Shown one piece after another: positions 6,787-15,519 of a DNA stretch of 64,000 nt. Position 1 is the stretch's first letter. Every line of letters begins with the position of its first letter. The translations under genes and the position numbers were made by a program. The notes under the pieces are model-generated. The model was given only the letters and a program-made list of their open reading frames with translations. It was not told the origin of the DNA and did not search any database. The DNA lies in assembly GCF_046244365.1 (NCBI RefSeq), contig NZ_CP176395.1:6882001-6946000 (forward strand). Reading direction: 5' to 3'. Source of the DNA: Paenibacillus_V sp046244365 (GTDB lineage: Bacteria; Bacillota; Bacilli; Paenibacillales; NBRC-103111).

Positions 6787-8265
6787 ATGTCTTTAATCAA
6801 TGTGACCAACCTAACTTTTGCTTATGACGGTAGCTACGACAACATCTTCGAAAACGTTAGCTTTCAAATTAATACGGATTGGAAAATAGGTTTTACTGGA
6901 AGGAACGGTCGAGGCAAAACAACATTTCTGAACCTGCTGCTTGGTAAATATGATTACAGCGGAACCATTACAGCAAATGTCAGCTTTGAATACTTCCCCT
7001 TCCATGTTGCACACAAGGAATTTAATACCCTAGACATTATCGACGAAATTTATCCCGACTATGAGCATTGGCAGATCGTACGCGAGCTTTCGTTGCTGAA
7101 GGTGTCAGAGGATGTGTTGTATCGGCCGTTTGAAACCTTGTCAAACGGGGAGCAAACGAAAGTATTACTCGCAACCTTGTTTTTAAAGGAAAACAGCTTC
7201 CTGCTTATCGACGAACCAACTAATCACTTGGACATTCACGCACGGAAGCTGGTCAGCGATTATCTAAAAACCAAGCATGGATTTATTTTGATTTCACACG
7301 ATCGCGCATTTCTAGATAATTGTGTGGACCACATTCTTTCGATAAACAAAACTCATATTGAGGTCCAGAAAGGTAATTTCTCGGACTGGTGGGAGAATAA
7401 ACAAAGGCAGGATAACTATGAACTAGCCGAGAACGACAAGCTGCGAAAAGACATTAAACGACTATCCGAAGCCTCAAAGAGAACGAGTAACTGGTCGCAC
7501 GAAGTAGAGAAAACAAAAAACGGCACTCGCAATTCCGGTTCGAAAGTCGATAAAGGGTATATCGGACACAAGGCCGCCAAAATGATGAAACGATCCAAAT
7601 CGATTGAACAGAGACAGCAATCCGCGATTGAGGAAAATTCCAAACTCCTGAGAAACATCGAAAGCTCGGAAAGTCTGAAAATCACTCAACTTGCTTATAC
7701 CAAAAAGCAAATGGTGGAATTAGAGCATGTTTCGATCTATTACGGAGAACACACTGTATGCAACGACGTAACCTTTACTGTTGAACAAGGAGAACGTGTT
7801 ACACTTGCGGGTCCAAACGGTTCGGGAAAATCAAGTATTCTCAAACTAATTCTTGGCGAGGATATCCCTTTTACAGGAACATTTCGCAAAGGTAGTCAAT
7901 TAAAAATTTCATACGTATCACAAGATACCTCACATCTACAGGGCAACTTATCAGATTATGCGAACCAGAACGAGATCGATGAGAGCTTGTTCAAAGCGAT
8001 TTTAAGAAAACTCGATTTTTCGCGCATACAATTTGAAAAAGATATGTCTTCATTCAGCGGCGGACAGAAGAAGAAGGTACTGATCGCAAAAAGCTTATGC
8101 GAGAAGGCACATCTCCATGTATGGGACGAACCGTTAAACTTTATTGACGTCATTTCCCGTATGCAAATTGAAGAACTATTGCTGGAACATTCTCCGACAA
8201 TACTTTTTGTAGAGCACGATAGTGAATTTTGTAAAAATATCGCCACCAAAATCGTCGAACTGTAA
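6787..8265 (+). CDS. Lsa-type ABC-F ribosomal protection protein
   Basis: The 492-residue protein has two ABC domains and no membrane segments, the ABC-F layout. NBD1 shows Walker A GRNGRGKTT, signature LSNGEQTKV and Walker B LLIDEPTNHLD; NBD2 shows GPNGSGKSS, FSGGQKKKV and HVWDEPLNFID. The charged linker between them (about residues 195-300) carries the ribosome-probing region. Sequence features match the Lsa group, which dislodges lincosamides, pleuromutilins and streptogramin A from the ribosome. The start is ATG 6787 behind GGAGG (6773-6777), rather than the TTG six bases earlier. It follows its own promoter and attenuator and precedes a Cfr-type gene. Codon and base use are AT-rich compared with flanking genes. 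Confidence 0.9.
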   Translation: MSLINVTNLTFAYDGSYDNIFENVSFQINTDWKIGFTGRNGRGKTTFLNLLLGKYDYSGTITANVSFEYFPFHVAHKEFNTLDIIDEIYPDYEHWQIVRELSLLKVSEDVLYRPFETLSNGEQTKVLLATLFLKENSFLLIDEPTNHLDIHARKLVSDYLKTKHGFILISHDRAFLDNCVDHILSINKTHIEVQKGNFSDWWENKQRQDNYELAENDKLRKDIKRLSEASKRTSNWSHEVEKTKNGTRNSGSKVDKGYIGHKAAKMMKRSKSIEQRQQSAIEENSKLLRNIESSESLKITQLAYTKKQMVELEHVSIYYGEHTVCNDVTFTVEQGERVTLAGPNGSGKSSILKLILGEDIPFTGTFRKGSQLKISYVSQDTSHLQGNLSDYANQNEIDESLFKAILRKLDFSRIQFEKDMSSFSGGQKKKVLIAKSLCEKAHLHVWDEPLNFIDVISRMQIEELLLEHSPTILFVEHDSEFCKNIATKIVEL

Positions 8266-8303
8266 TGTAACTTTTGCTTATATAAATTAGGAGGTTGAAA
8301 TAA

Positions 8304-8414
8304 ATGTTTGAAGTTGTAAATGTTCATGTGAACCGTTCATTGTCCGTTGGCACGGTTCACGATCAAACTAAACGGATGCCGGAGCATTTTCCATCTATTG
8401 ATAGATGCACGTAG
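8304..8414 (+). CDS. Possible 36-residue ORF between ABC-F and Cfr genes
   Basis: ATG 8304 follows AGGAGG at good spacing and opens 36 codons (starts MFEVVNVHVNRSLSVGTVHD) to TAG 8412. I do not recognise the product. The DNA holds a 9-bp inverted repeat, GTGAACCGT (8324-8332) with ACGGTTCAC (8352-8360), and a second small one, CATCTAT/ATAGATG. It may be a regulatory leader peptide for the methyltransferase, since translation across the hairpins would change the downstream RNA fold. It could equally be a chance ORF. Confidence 0.35.
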   Translation: MFEVVNVHVNRSLSVGTVHDQTKRMPEHFPSIDRCT

Positions 8415-8525
8415 CGACTCTAGCTACAAGCTTCGTGGGTTTTAATTTAGTTGGTTAATGTAGATTTTAAGCACCTTTTATTGGTGCTTAAGGCATTTTC
8501 TCCGGCTCAAGAGGAGAAAAAAAAC
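8415..8525 (+). promoter_or_regulatory. Leader hairpins masking the cfr ribosome site
   Basis: Two hairpins precede the start codon: AAGCACC/GGTGCTT (about 8469-8490), then TTTTCTCC (8496-8503) pairing with GGAGAAAA (8513-8520). The second traps the GAGGAG ribosome site in its 3' arm. No terminator-like U run follows, so control would be at translation rather than transcription. This is the arrangement seen in inducible rRNA methyltransferase genes (family knowledge); the trigger is not known. Confidence 0.65.
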
Positions 8526-9560
8526 ATGAAATCAACTTCGAAATACGAAATGATTCAACACATATTGTCTGAATTGAAACAACCCGCATATCGGTTCCAA
8601 CAAATTGCGGATGCGATCTTCAAGCAAAGAATTGGTGAATATGACAGAATGAACATACTACCCAAGGGTATAAGAAACGAATTAATGAAGAACCTTGGCG
8701 AACGCGTTTTGAACTTAACCCCTGTCATGCAAAAGACATCCAGTCAAGTGAATAAAGTGCTTTTTTCCATTGAGGGCGGTGAACACATAGAAGCAGTTCA
8801 ACTAAGCTATGAGCGCGGCTGGAAATCATACTGCATTTCCAGCCAGTGCGGATGCGGATATGGTTGCCGCTTCTGTGCTACAGGTACAATCGGACTGAAA
8901 CGAAATCTAACCGCTGATGAAATTACCGATCAGCTGTTATACTTTCATTTAAATGGTCAAGCCTTGGATAGTGTTTCGTTTATGGGCATGGGAGAGGCGC
9001 TAGCCAATCCTAATATCTTCGAAACGCTTACGATTCTAACAGATCCACGAACCTTTGGCTTGGGGCATCGAAGAATTACCGTTTCCACCATCGGAATTTT
9101 GCCGGGCATCGATCGTCTGGCAAAGGAATTTCCACAGGTTAACCTGACCTTTTCACTCCATTCTCCGTTCGACGAACAGCGGAGCGAGCTAATGCCTATT
9201 AACAATCGGTTTTCGCTTAATGATGTGTTGAACAAGTTGGATCAGCATATTCGTGATACAGGTAGAAAAGTTTATATTGCGTATATATTACTTCGAGGAG
9301 AAAACGATTCAAATGAGCATGCGGAAGCCATCGCTACTTTGTTAAAGCACAGAGGTTTTTGGGAACATTTATATCACGTCAATTTGATCCCCTACAATTC
9401 AACCGACGTGACGCCTGAAAGCTTTCATCAATCAGACAAAGAACGGGTTCAAAAGTTTGTCACTATCTTAAAGTCAAAGGGAATCAAAGTCACTGTGCGA
9501 ACTCAATTCGGAACGGACATTGATGCAGCATGCGGTCAGCTATACGGACACAACAAGTAA
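8526..9560 (+). CDS. cfr: Cfr-family 23S rRNA A2503 C8-methyltransferase
   Basis: The 344-residue radical-SAM enzyme has the CxxxCxxC cluster at C110, C114 and C117 (QCGCGYGCRFCATG), and the conserved catalytic cysteines near residue 103 (SYCISSQ) and 336 (DIDAACGQLYG). FMGMGEALAN is the Cfr form of a motif that reads GEPL in RlmN, and the length is close to Cfr (349). It is therefore placed with Cfr/Clb enzymes that methylate C8 of A2503 and give PhLOPSA resistance, not with housekeeping RlmN. The start ATG 8526 sits behind the masked GAGGAG. It lies downstream of an Lsa-type gene with no clear terminator between them, so co-transcription is likely. It is a divergent member, not the staphylococcal cfr itself. 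Confidence 0.9.
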   Translation: MKSTSKYEMIQHILSELKQPAYRFQQIADAIFKQRIGEYDRMNILPKGIRNELMKNLGERVLNLTPVMQKTSSQVNKVLFSIEGGEHIEAVQLSYERGWKSYCISSQCGCGYGCRFCATGTIGLKRNLTADEITDQLLYFHLNGQALDSVSFMGMGEALANPNIFETLTILTDPRTFGLGHRRITVSTIGILPGIDRLAKEFPQVNLTFSLHSPFDEQRSELMPINNRFSLNDVLNKLDQHIRDTGRKVYIAYILLRGENDSNEHAEAIATLLKHRGFWEHLYHVNLIPYNSTDVTPESFHQSDKERVQKFVTILKSKGIKVTVRTQFGTDIDAACGQLYGHNK

Positions 9561-9583
9561 AATATAAAATTCAGAAAAGGAGA

Positions 9584-9667
9584 ATGAATTTTGTCTCATA
9601 AAAATATTACAATCACCCATGTTCAATTCCATGCAAAGACAGGTATTTGGTGATTTTTGCATGGAAT
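9584..9667 (+). promoter_or_regulatory. Intercistronic mini-ORF and hairpin after cfr
   Basis: AAAAGGAG precedes ATG 9584, which opens only MNFVS before a stop; a TTG eight bases later would open about 20 codons in another frame. A hairpin follows with 12-base arms ATTCCATGCAAA (9626-9637) and TTTGCATGGAAT (9656-9667). No U run follows, so it is not a simple terminator. It may be a processing or control element before the next small gene. Role unknown. Confidence 0.4.
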
Positions 9668-9734
9668 ACCATCATCACCAATCATGCTGGCTTTGCTACT
9701 TGAGATATTTCATTTATACAAGGAGTGAGTCTAC

Positions 9735-9938
9735 ATGAGATATATCAACGCTAATGAAATTCTCCCAATAGAGTTGATTGAAAAATTGCAAGATTTTGTA
9801 CAAGGTGAATACATCTACATTCCCGCAATAAAAGATCAACATAAAAATTGGGGAGAATTATCCGGTTTTCGTGAAGAGATTGATAGGCGAAATAGTGAAA
9901 TTATACAAGCATATTGCTATCAGAAGAATAATTTATAA
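9735..9938 (+). CDS. CD3324-family small protein
   Basis: The 67-residue protein starts at ATG 9735 behind AAGGAGTGAG. Its sequence (MRYINANEILPIELIEKLQD, then VQGEYIYIPAIKDQHKNWG and SGFREEIDRRNSEI) matches the small CD3324-type family found in clostridia and bacilli, which looks like a short helix-turn-helix protein. The molecular role is not established. It is the last gene of the AT-rich block and is followed by a terminator. It could act as a regulator, but no target is apparent. Confidence 0.7.
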   Translation: MRYINANEILPIELIEKLQDFVQGEYIYIPAIKDQHKNWGELSGFREEIDRRNSEIIQAYCYQKNNL

Positions 9939-10000
9939 CAAATAAAAAACGCTGAACTGTGATCCTTATTGTGGATTAATTAAAAACACTACGCTTTCAG

Positions 10001-10037
10001 AAGATGATCCCTGTACTCGCACGGGATCATCTTTTTA
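10001..10037 (+). terminator. Terminator of the ABC-F/Cfr/CD3324 block
   Basis: AGATGATCCC pairs with GGGATCATCT around an 11-base loop and is followed by TTTTT on the plus strand. It closes the plus-strand AT-rich gene block. Confidence 0.8.
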
Positions 10038-10139
10038 ATGTCCACTGATGTTATACCAAACATTACAGAGCCGTGTTGTATATAGTTTATGTCATTTCTA
10101 TCTGTTACTTTTATAACTAATGTCTCCGATGGATCCGCT

Positions 10140-10325
10140 CGCAAACATTTTGCGTCCCGTAATAACCGCTCGACGCGATACTCGCGCATATACCCATACC
10201 CGCCGAATATTTGCACCGTTTTTGACGGCGACGGCTGCCGCCGCGTTGACGGAAAATGTACAACAATTTTTCGTTTTGGCATCGATCCAAGCGCATATTG
10301 ATGCACTTCTTGCAACATCCCTCAT
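10140..10325 (-). pseudogene. Acyl-CoA dehydrogenase C-terminal remnant
   Basis: On the minus strand about 10216-10145 reads VQIFGGYGYMREYRVERLLR and DAK, the hallmark of acyl-CoA dehydrogenases (QIFGGYGY-EYPVERL-RDAK). After this point the family's NEIQRLVIAR ending is missing, and the upstream part (to about 10325) is out of frame. Only a scar of about 60 codons remains. It lies just past the terminator of the resistance block, mirroring the AraC scar on the left side. Confidence 0.7.
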
Positions 10326-10437
10326 TAAACTAGGATTTTATACCATAATCATTGTGCAAGGTACAACAATTCTCGTTTTACCGGCATTTCCCCCTGCCTT
10401 TATGCCGGCACCAACCCCCGGCTCGCGGGGCCGACCC

Positions 10438-11205
10438 TTATACAATCGACCGGAACTCGGCTATGTCCAGACCGAAAATAAATTTTTGCACCACCTTGGC
10501 GACGCCGTCCTCGTTGTTGGACGCCGTAACGGCATCAGCGATCGCCTTGACCTGATCCTCGGCGTTGCCCATCGCTACACCAAGCCCGGCCGCCCGCAGC
10601 ATCGAAATATCGTTCTCGCTATCGCCGACTGCCAAGACCTGCGCCATCTCGACGCCGAGCAGCCGGCAAACCTCCCGTACGCCGCTTTCCTTCGTGATCC
10701 CCTTGACGGAGATCTCCACATTGACCGGAGCGGAAGCGGTAATCTCCAGCTCGCCCCAGCCGAGCAGCTCCTCACGGATACGCGCCACTACCCCCAGATC
10801 GTCATGTTTGATGCCGAATTTCATCCAATCCGTTTCGAACAGATCTTCGCTCCAATTGCCCTGGCCGGACAGACACTCCACGGAATAGCCCCAGAAATGC
10901 GCATCCTCCCGGACAGCCAGCTCATGCAGCCGGCGTACCGTTTCGCGGGGCAAATAGGTGCGGGCCATCAACCGGTTCGGCCCTTCCCAAATCTCCGCTC
11001 CGTTCAACAGGACCATAGGCGAATCGAGCTCCAGCTCCTCCCAATATGAGCTTGCGGTCTGCACCCCCCGGCCTGTGGAGAACATCACGGTTACCCCATG
11101 GTCCACAGCTTTCCGGAGCCACTTCTTCGTTTCTTCCGTCACCTGCTTATCGTCGGTAAGCAGCGTACCGTCCATATCCAAAGCCAGCAATTTATATTCA
11201 GACAT
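10438..11205 (-). CDS. Cof-type HAD-IIB phosphatase
   Basis: The 255-residue protein has the HAD motifs: LALDMDGTLL (about residues 7-16, nucleophile Asp), FSTGRG (motif II Thr), K in motif III (ISVKG) and GDSENDISML (motif IV). The C2-type cap between motifs II and III places it with Cof/YidA sugar-phosphate phosphatases. Start ATG 11205 follows AAGGAGATC. It is the last gene of a sugar-uptake operon, 31 bases after the ROK regulator stop, so a role in dephosphorylating an intracellular sugar phosphate is likely; the exact substrate is unknown. Confidence 0.88.
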   Translation of the reverse strand: MSEYKLLALDMDGTLLTDDKQVTEETKKWLRKAVDHGVTVMFSTGRGVQTASSYWEELELDSPMVLLNGAEIWEGPNRLMARTYLPRETVRRLHELAVREDAHFWGYSVECLSGQGNWSEDLFETDWMKFGIKHDDLGVVARIREELLGWGELEITASAPVNVEISVKGITKESGVREVCRLLGVEMAQVLAVGDSENDISMLRAAGLGVAMGNAEDQVKAIADAVTASNNEDGVAKVVQKFIFGLDIAEFRSIV

Positions 11206-11236
11206 TCCCTCGATCTCCTTCGCGCTCTCTTTCCGA

Positions 11237-12397
11237 TTACAGTGACAGGCTGTCGACAGGCACTTCAAATACACGCTTCAACACCAGGCCTGTGGCCAGA
11301 GCAGGTTCGTCTGGTTTCTGCCGCATATAACTCAGCCGCACTCCACGACACGATTCCGGCACGTTCGCCATAATCCGCTCGTCCATGGCCGGGATCAGCC
11401 AATCGCCCAAAACTTCAAAAAGCTTGCCCGTCATCAACACCTGGTCGGGGTTAAGAAACGTCACCACGTTGCTTACCGCCAAGCAGAGTGCGGTCAAAAC
11501 GGTTTCGTACAGCTCCGCCGACCGCGTCTCGCCGGCTCGAACGCCTTCAGCGAACTCATTCAGCGTCAAGCCGACATTCCGTGCCAGTCCGCTTGTAGAG
11601 GCAAGCGTAGTCAAGCAGCCAGTTCCCCCGCAGTGGCAGCGGTAAGCGTTCGCGCCAGTGAACGCCTTGTAATGCCCGAACTCCCCTGCTGCGAACGTGG
11701 ACCCGGTCACCAACTGATTATCGGCTACAATGGCGCCGCCTATGCCGTAATCGAATTTCAGCGTTATATTGTTCGACGAGCCCCTCAGACTGCCGTACAT
11801 ATTTTCATTGATCGCCAACAAATTAACGTCGTTCTCCAGGTAGAAGGGCGTATCGTACTTATTCTCCAACCGCTCCTGCAAAGGAAACCGGCCCCACCCT
11901 AATCCGGGAATCCGCAGGGCGATCCCCTTTTTGGAATCCACCAGCCCCTGTATGCTCAAGCCGATCCCCTTGATCCTGCTTCGTTCCGGCGCTAGCTCCA
12001 AAAGTTCCTCGATCACCTCGCACACAGTCGCAAGAATGTGATCTTCGTTCAAGTAGCGGTCGACAGGTCGCCTGGCTTCGCCTACAAGATCGTAGCGGAA
12101 ATTGTGCAAGGCCCCCCTGACGTATTTGCCAGCGAGTTCAATGCCGATTGCGAACATATTCGTAACATTGACCGTCAGCGGAACCGGCTTGCGGCCTCTG
12201 CTGCTTGCACTGGGCGTACCCTCGACCACGATATCCTCCTGTAGCAGCCGGTTGACGATGTTGGTCACAGTTTGTTGGGTCAATCCCGTTATTTCTGCCA
12301 ATTCCACCCGGGATATCGGTTCTTCGTTAAATATAAGATGCAGCACCTTTTGCTGATTGATTGATTTGAGCAGTTGCTGGCTCGTTACTCTAGCCAT
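11237..12397 (-). CDS. ROK-family transcriptional regulator (first copy)
   Basis: The 386-residue protein has an N-terminal winged helix (LLKSINQQKVLHLI, ISRVELAEITGLTQQTVTNI) and a ROK domain with the sugar-kinase-like fold and the zinc motif CHCGGTGC (about 255-262). It resembles NagC/XylR repressors that release DNA on binding a sugar or sugar phosphate. It is encoded in the uptake operon after the SGNH hydrolase. A second ROK protein at 17284 shares the same opening and the same DSLSL ending, so the two are paralogs and probably read the same operators. Confidence 0.9.
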   Translation of the reverse strand: MARVTSQQLLKSINQQKVLHLIFNEEPISRVELAEITGLTQQTVTNIVNRLLQEDIVVEGTPSASSRGRKPVPLTVNVTNMFAIGIELAGKYVRGALHNFRYDLVGEARRPVDRYLNEDHILATVCEVIEELLELAPERSRIKGIGLSIQGLVDSKKGIALRIPGLGWGRFPLQERLENKYDTPFYLENDVNLLAINENMYGSLRGSSNNITLKFDYGIGGAIVADNQLVTGSTFAAGEFGHYKAFTGANAYRCHCGGTGCLTTLASTSGLARNVGLTLNEFAEGVRAGETRSAELYETVLTALCLAVSNVVTFLNPDQVLMTGKLFEVLGDWLIPAMDERIMANVPESCRGVRLSYMRQKPDEPALATGLVLKRVFEVPVDSLSL

Positions 12398-12485
12398 TCG
12401 CTTTTTTCATCACTCCTTTTGGCGTTCCGGGGTGTATACACAATTTAAGCGGCTAACCATTTGGCGAAAAATCATTACAAATCTA

Positions 12486-13592
12486 TCAATCCGCCAGGAT
12501 CCGCCGCAGCACCGGCTCCAGACCATCGGCCATGCGCAGGAAGCCCATGTCCGTCGGGTGGACGCCGTCAACAGTCGCTTCAGCCGGATCGGCGCCGAGC
12601 AGTGTTGAGCCGTCGAAGAAGAACAGACGGCGGTCTCCCTGTTCCTGCAGCTTCTGAACATGCTCCCGCTGGAACGTCAGTCGTTCCAGCCGACGGCGCA
12701 GCAGCTCGGGCTTCAGCGGCTCCAGCCCGTACGGGACTCGCGATATGACGAGCATCGGTGCCTCCGGGTGAGCTTCCCGCAGAATGCGGATAAACTCCGG
12801 CAGCGTTTTCCGGTAGCTCTCGGTGCTGCCGCTATTGCCTTCATAATCAAGGACGAGCAGCGCTGGGTCTTCAATCTGAGAAATGAGGCGAGCCAGCGCG
12901 GGCTCGCCTTTGCCGTTGCCGGAGAAGCCGAGATTAATAAACTCGTAATTGATCCTTCGGCTAAGAATATTCGTGTACGCCATTCCAGGGCGGGAAGCGC
13001 AGCCTCCCTGCGTGATCGAGGTGCCGTATAGGACAATTCGCTTCTCTGATTCATAGGCCTTGGGGGGAAGAATCCGCGCACCCGGCTCCAAACCGATCCA
13101 GACTGCCTCCACCCCTAGATACAGGGGCAGATTCAGGGTGAACTGGCGGAGATCGCCGGACTCTCCTACAAATAGTTCGCTCTCGTATTCCTGCTGCGAC
13201 GGCAGAAACCTGGCCGTCCCGGCATATTGCAAGGCACCGGCTTCTCCTATGTAAGCATCGATGCCGCCTTCACCCGTAGCCGGCATGTGATACATTCCGG
13301 TCTTGGCTCTCAACCGCATCCGAACCGCCACCGACGGTGAGTTCGTTTGAAAGCGGATCTGTCCGCCTGCAGTGCAGTTAGCCAGGTCATCCACGGCGGA
13401 CGGGATCTCCTCGTTCGGCTTCACCGGAAGCCGGCGGTACTGATACTCCAAGTCCCACCAGGCAAAGCCAGAAACGCGGAACGGACTCTCTAGCGGACTA
13501 TGCCACTCTTTCCCGATCACTCCGCCGGTCTCCACTTTCATATTCTTATCCAACTGAATCGCATAACCTGCCGGTTGATTAGTCTCGGCCAT
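12486..13592 (-). CDS. SGNH/GDSL-family hydrolase
   Basis: The 368-residue protein combines an N-terminal beta-rich domain (about 1-180) with an SGNH catalytic domain: Ser192 in YGTSITQG, the Gly block NLGFSGNGKGEP (about 220-231), an Asn-type block III (LDYEGNSGS) and the Asp/His pair in DGVHPTDMG near the end. This fits carbohydrate esterases that remove acetyl or other acyl groups. There is no signal peptide, so it probably works on an imported sugar. Start ATG 13592 follows GGAGGTGAG. It sits directly after the permease genes of the operon. Confidence 0.85.
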   Translation of the reverse strand: MAETNQPAGYAIQLDKNMKVETGGVIGKEWHSPLESPFRVSGFAWWDLEYQYRRLPVKPNEEIPSAVDDLANCTAGGQIRFQTNSPSVAVRMRLRAKTGMYHMPATGEGGIDAYIGEAGALQYAGTARFLPSQQEYESELFVGESGDLRQFTLNLPLYLGVEAVWIGLEPGARILPPKAYESEKRIVLYGTSITQGGCASRPGMAYTNILSRRINYEFINLGFSGNGKGEPALARLISQIEDPALLVLDYEGNSGSTESYRKTLPEFIRILREAHPEAPMLVISRVPYGLEPLKPELLRRRLERLTFQREHVQKLQEQGDRRLFFFDGSTLLGADPAEATVDGVHPTDMGFLRMADGLEPVLRRILAD

Positions 13593-13638
13593 AAACCGCT
13601 CACCTCCATGAATAATGAAACCGGTTCATACTCTACAC

Positions 13639-14481
13639 TTAACCCTTAACCGCACCTAAAGTGGCGCCCTGCATAATCATCCGTTGGAACAGCATGAACA
13701 CAATGACGGAAGGCACCATTGCAATCGTCACCCCTGCAAACAACGTAACCCAATCCGCCGTGAACTCCATCATTTTATTGGCTTGGTACATCTGCACCGC
13801 AATCGTGTATTTCTCGGGATCGCTCAAATAGATAAACGGCCCCATGAAGTTGTTATAGTATCCAAGGAATTTAAAAATCGCAACCGTAACAATCCCCGGA
13901 GTGGACAAGGGAACGATCACCCGCCAGAACACCTGGAAGATCGAAGCGCCGTCGATATGAGCACTTTCCTCCAAGTCCTTGGGCAGCGACTTCATAAACC
14001 CTCCGAGCAACATGAGATAGAACACGCTCTCCCCCAGGGAGGACAATAAGATTAACCCCGTTAAACTGTTCGTCAAATGCAGCTCCCTCATGATCACGTA
14101 CTGCGGCACCAGGGCGTTAATCCCTGGAAGGAACAAGGAAAGCATAATAAGGCCCCAGATCAGCTGCCGTCCCTTAAACTCCATCCGGGTCAAGGCATAA
14201 GCGTTAAGTGTAGTAAATAACAAGCTGACTACAAGGCTTCCGCCTACATAATAAAGCGTATTTAGCAGCGAACGACCGAAGCCATATTCCGTCCAGGCTG
14301 TTATGTAGTTGGACCACTGAAGCTTTTTGGGAAGGCTCCAGATGTCTTTGAAAAATTCCGGATTGGACTTCAGAGACTCATAGAACACCCACACCAGCGG
14401 AAACAGGATTGACAAAGCCCACACATAAAGTAACAAACGCCACACGGCGTCCATAAGCGACATTTTTTCCTTCAACCTCAT
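13639..14481 (-). CDS. Sugar ABC transporter permease, MalG-type
   Basis: The 280-residue membrane protein has six predicted helices and the EAA loop ESAHIDGASIFQVFWRVIVP (about residues 190-209), through which it contacts the ATPase. It pairs with the upstream MalF-type permease and a lipoprotein binding protein. No ATPase gene is in the operon; a shared MsmX/UgpC-like ATPase elsewhere is the rule for such importers. Start ATG 14481 follows AGAGGGGAG. Confidence 0.92.
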   Translation of the reverse strand: MRLKEKMSLMDAVWRLLLYVWALSILFPLVWVFYESLKSNPEFFKDIWSLPKKLQWSNYITAWTEYGFGRSLLNTLYYVGGSLVVSLLFTTLNAYALTRMEFKGRQLIWGLIMLSLFLPGINALVPQYVIMRELHLTNSLTGLILLSSLGESVFYLMLLGGFMKSLPKDLEESAHIDGASIFQVFWRVIVPLSTPGIVTVAIFKFLGYYNNFMGPFIYLSDPEKYTIAVQMYQANKMMEFTADWVTLFAGVTIAMVPSVIVFMLFQRMIMQGATLGAVKG

Positions 14482-14508
14482 CTTCTCCCCTCTTTAAAAA
14501 ATATGTTC

Positions 14509-15456
14509 CTAATACTCTACACCCCGGTTAGGCAGAAACTTATCCATCAGCAGTTTGGCCGTGATCAAGATGACAAACAGAATCATACCTACAGCGGATG
14601 CGTACCCATAGTTGATGTACTCTTTACCGAAAGCAAGGTTGAACATATAGAGACCGATTACATCCGTGGAACCGGACGGGCCGCCATTTGTCAAAATCAG
14701 AATAAGCTCGAAAGTCTTGAGCGTGCTGATCACGAGGAACAGCGCGCTGACCCGGACGACGGGCAGAATGAGCGGCAGCGTAATCTTGAATAACCGCGTC
14801 ATATGCCCTGCGCCTTCGATAATAGCCGATTCATACAGCGACTTGGGAATGCCCGACATAGCATTTACGAAAATGATGACATAGAGCCCTACGCCTCCCC
14901 AAACCCATGGAGGAATCAGCGCCCACAGTGCCGTACTTTCGTTGCCCAGCCAATAAAAATGGTTCATGTCGATCCCGAGCAGCTTCAGGCCGCTGTTAAG
15001 CAGGCCGTATGTGCCGTCATATATGAACGCCCATAATAAAGCAACGACGACAATCGATAAAACGTTCGGAAAAAAGAACAGAATTTTCAGGAACTCATTT
15101 TCCACATAACTCTTGTATGTGACCAGATAAGCAAGCAGTAAGGAAATGAGCACGACCAGCACCGGTACCGTCGCCATAAAAATAAGGTTGTGCTTAAGCG
15201 CCCGCCATACATACTCGTCCTGAATCGCGGTAACAAAGTTGCTGAGCCCTACAAACTTGGAATCCGTGAGCCCGTCCCAATCCAATAACGCATAGTAAAC
15301 GGATAATACATTCGGAAACAGCGTGAACAACAGATAGCCCCCGAACGGCGGCACGACAGCCAGGATGAGAAAAATCCACTTCTGAGTCCGCGCTTTATCC
15401 AATCCCATGCGGCCGGAATAAGAGGGTTTAACTTTCACTACAGTAGGTTCGGACAA
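14509..15456 (-). CDS. Sugar ABC transporter permease, MalF-type
   Basis: The 315-residue membrane protein starts at TTG 15456 behind TAGGAG. It has an N-terminal cytoplasmic tail, about six helices and the EAA loop ESAIIEGAGHMTRLFKITLP (about residues 215-234). It forms the channel with the MalG-type partner that follows 27 bases later, and receives substrate from the lipoprotein encoded just upstream. The sequence does not reveal the sugar. Confidence 0.92.
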   Translation of the reverse strand: MSEPTVVKVKPSYSGRMGLDKARTQKWIFLILAVVPPFGGYLLFTLFPNVLSVYYALLDWDGLTDSKFVGLSNFVTAIQDEYVWRALKHNLIFMATVPVLVVLISLLLAYLVTYKSYVENEFLKILFFFPNVLSIVVVALLWAFIYDGTYGLLNSGLKLLGIDMNHFYWLGNESTALWALIPPWVWGGVGLYVIIFVNAMSGIPKSLYESAIIEGAGHMTRLFKITLPLILPVVRVSALFLVISTLKTFELILILTNGGPSGSTDVIGLYMFNLAFGKEYINYGYASAVGMILFVILITAKLLMDKFLPNRGVEY

Positions 15457-15519
15457 GGGAAGTCAACTCCTATCAAGGGAAATGGAAAAGCGGAGAGGAT
15501 CCCCTCCCCGCCTATAAAC

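Noticed and set aside
8526..9560. Housekeeping RlmN instead of Cfr
   Set aside because: GEALAN rather than GEPL, Cfr-like length, position after an Lsa gene and lack of the RlmN N-terminal extension all favour Cfr.
10003..10330. Functional 109-codon gene on the minus strand
   Set aside because: Only a short acyl-CoA dehydrogenase block is recognisable, the rest reads through a terminator, and the family ending is missing.
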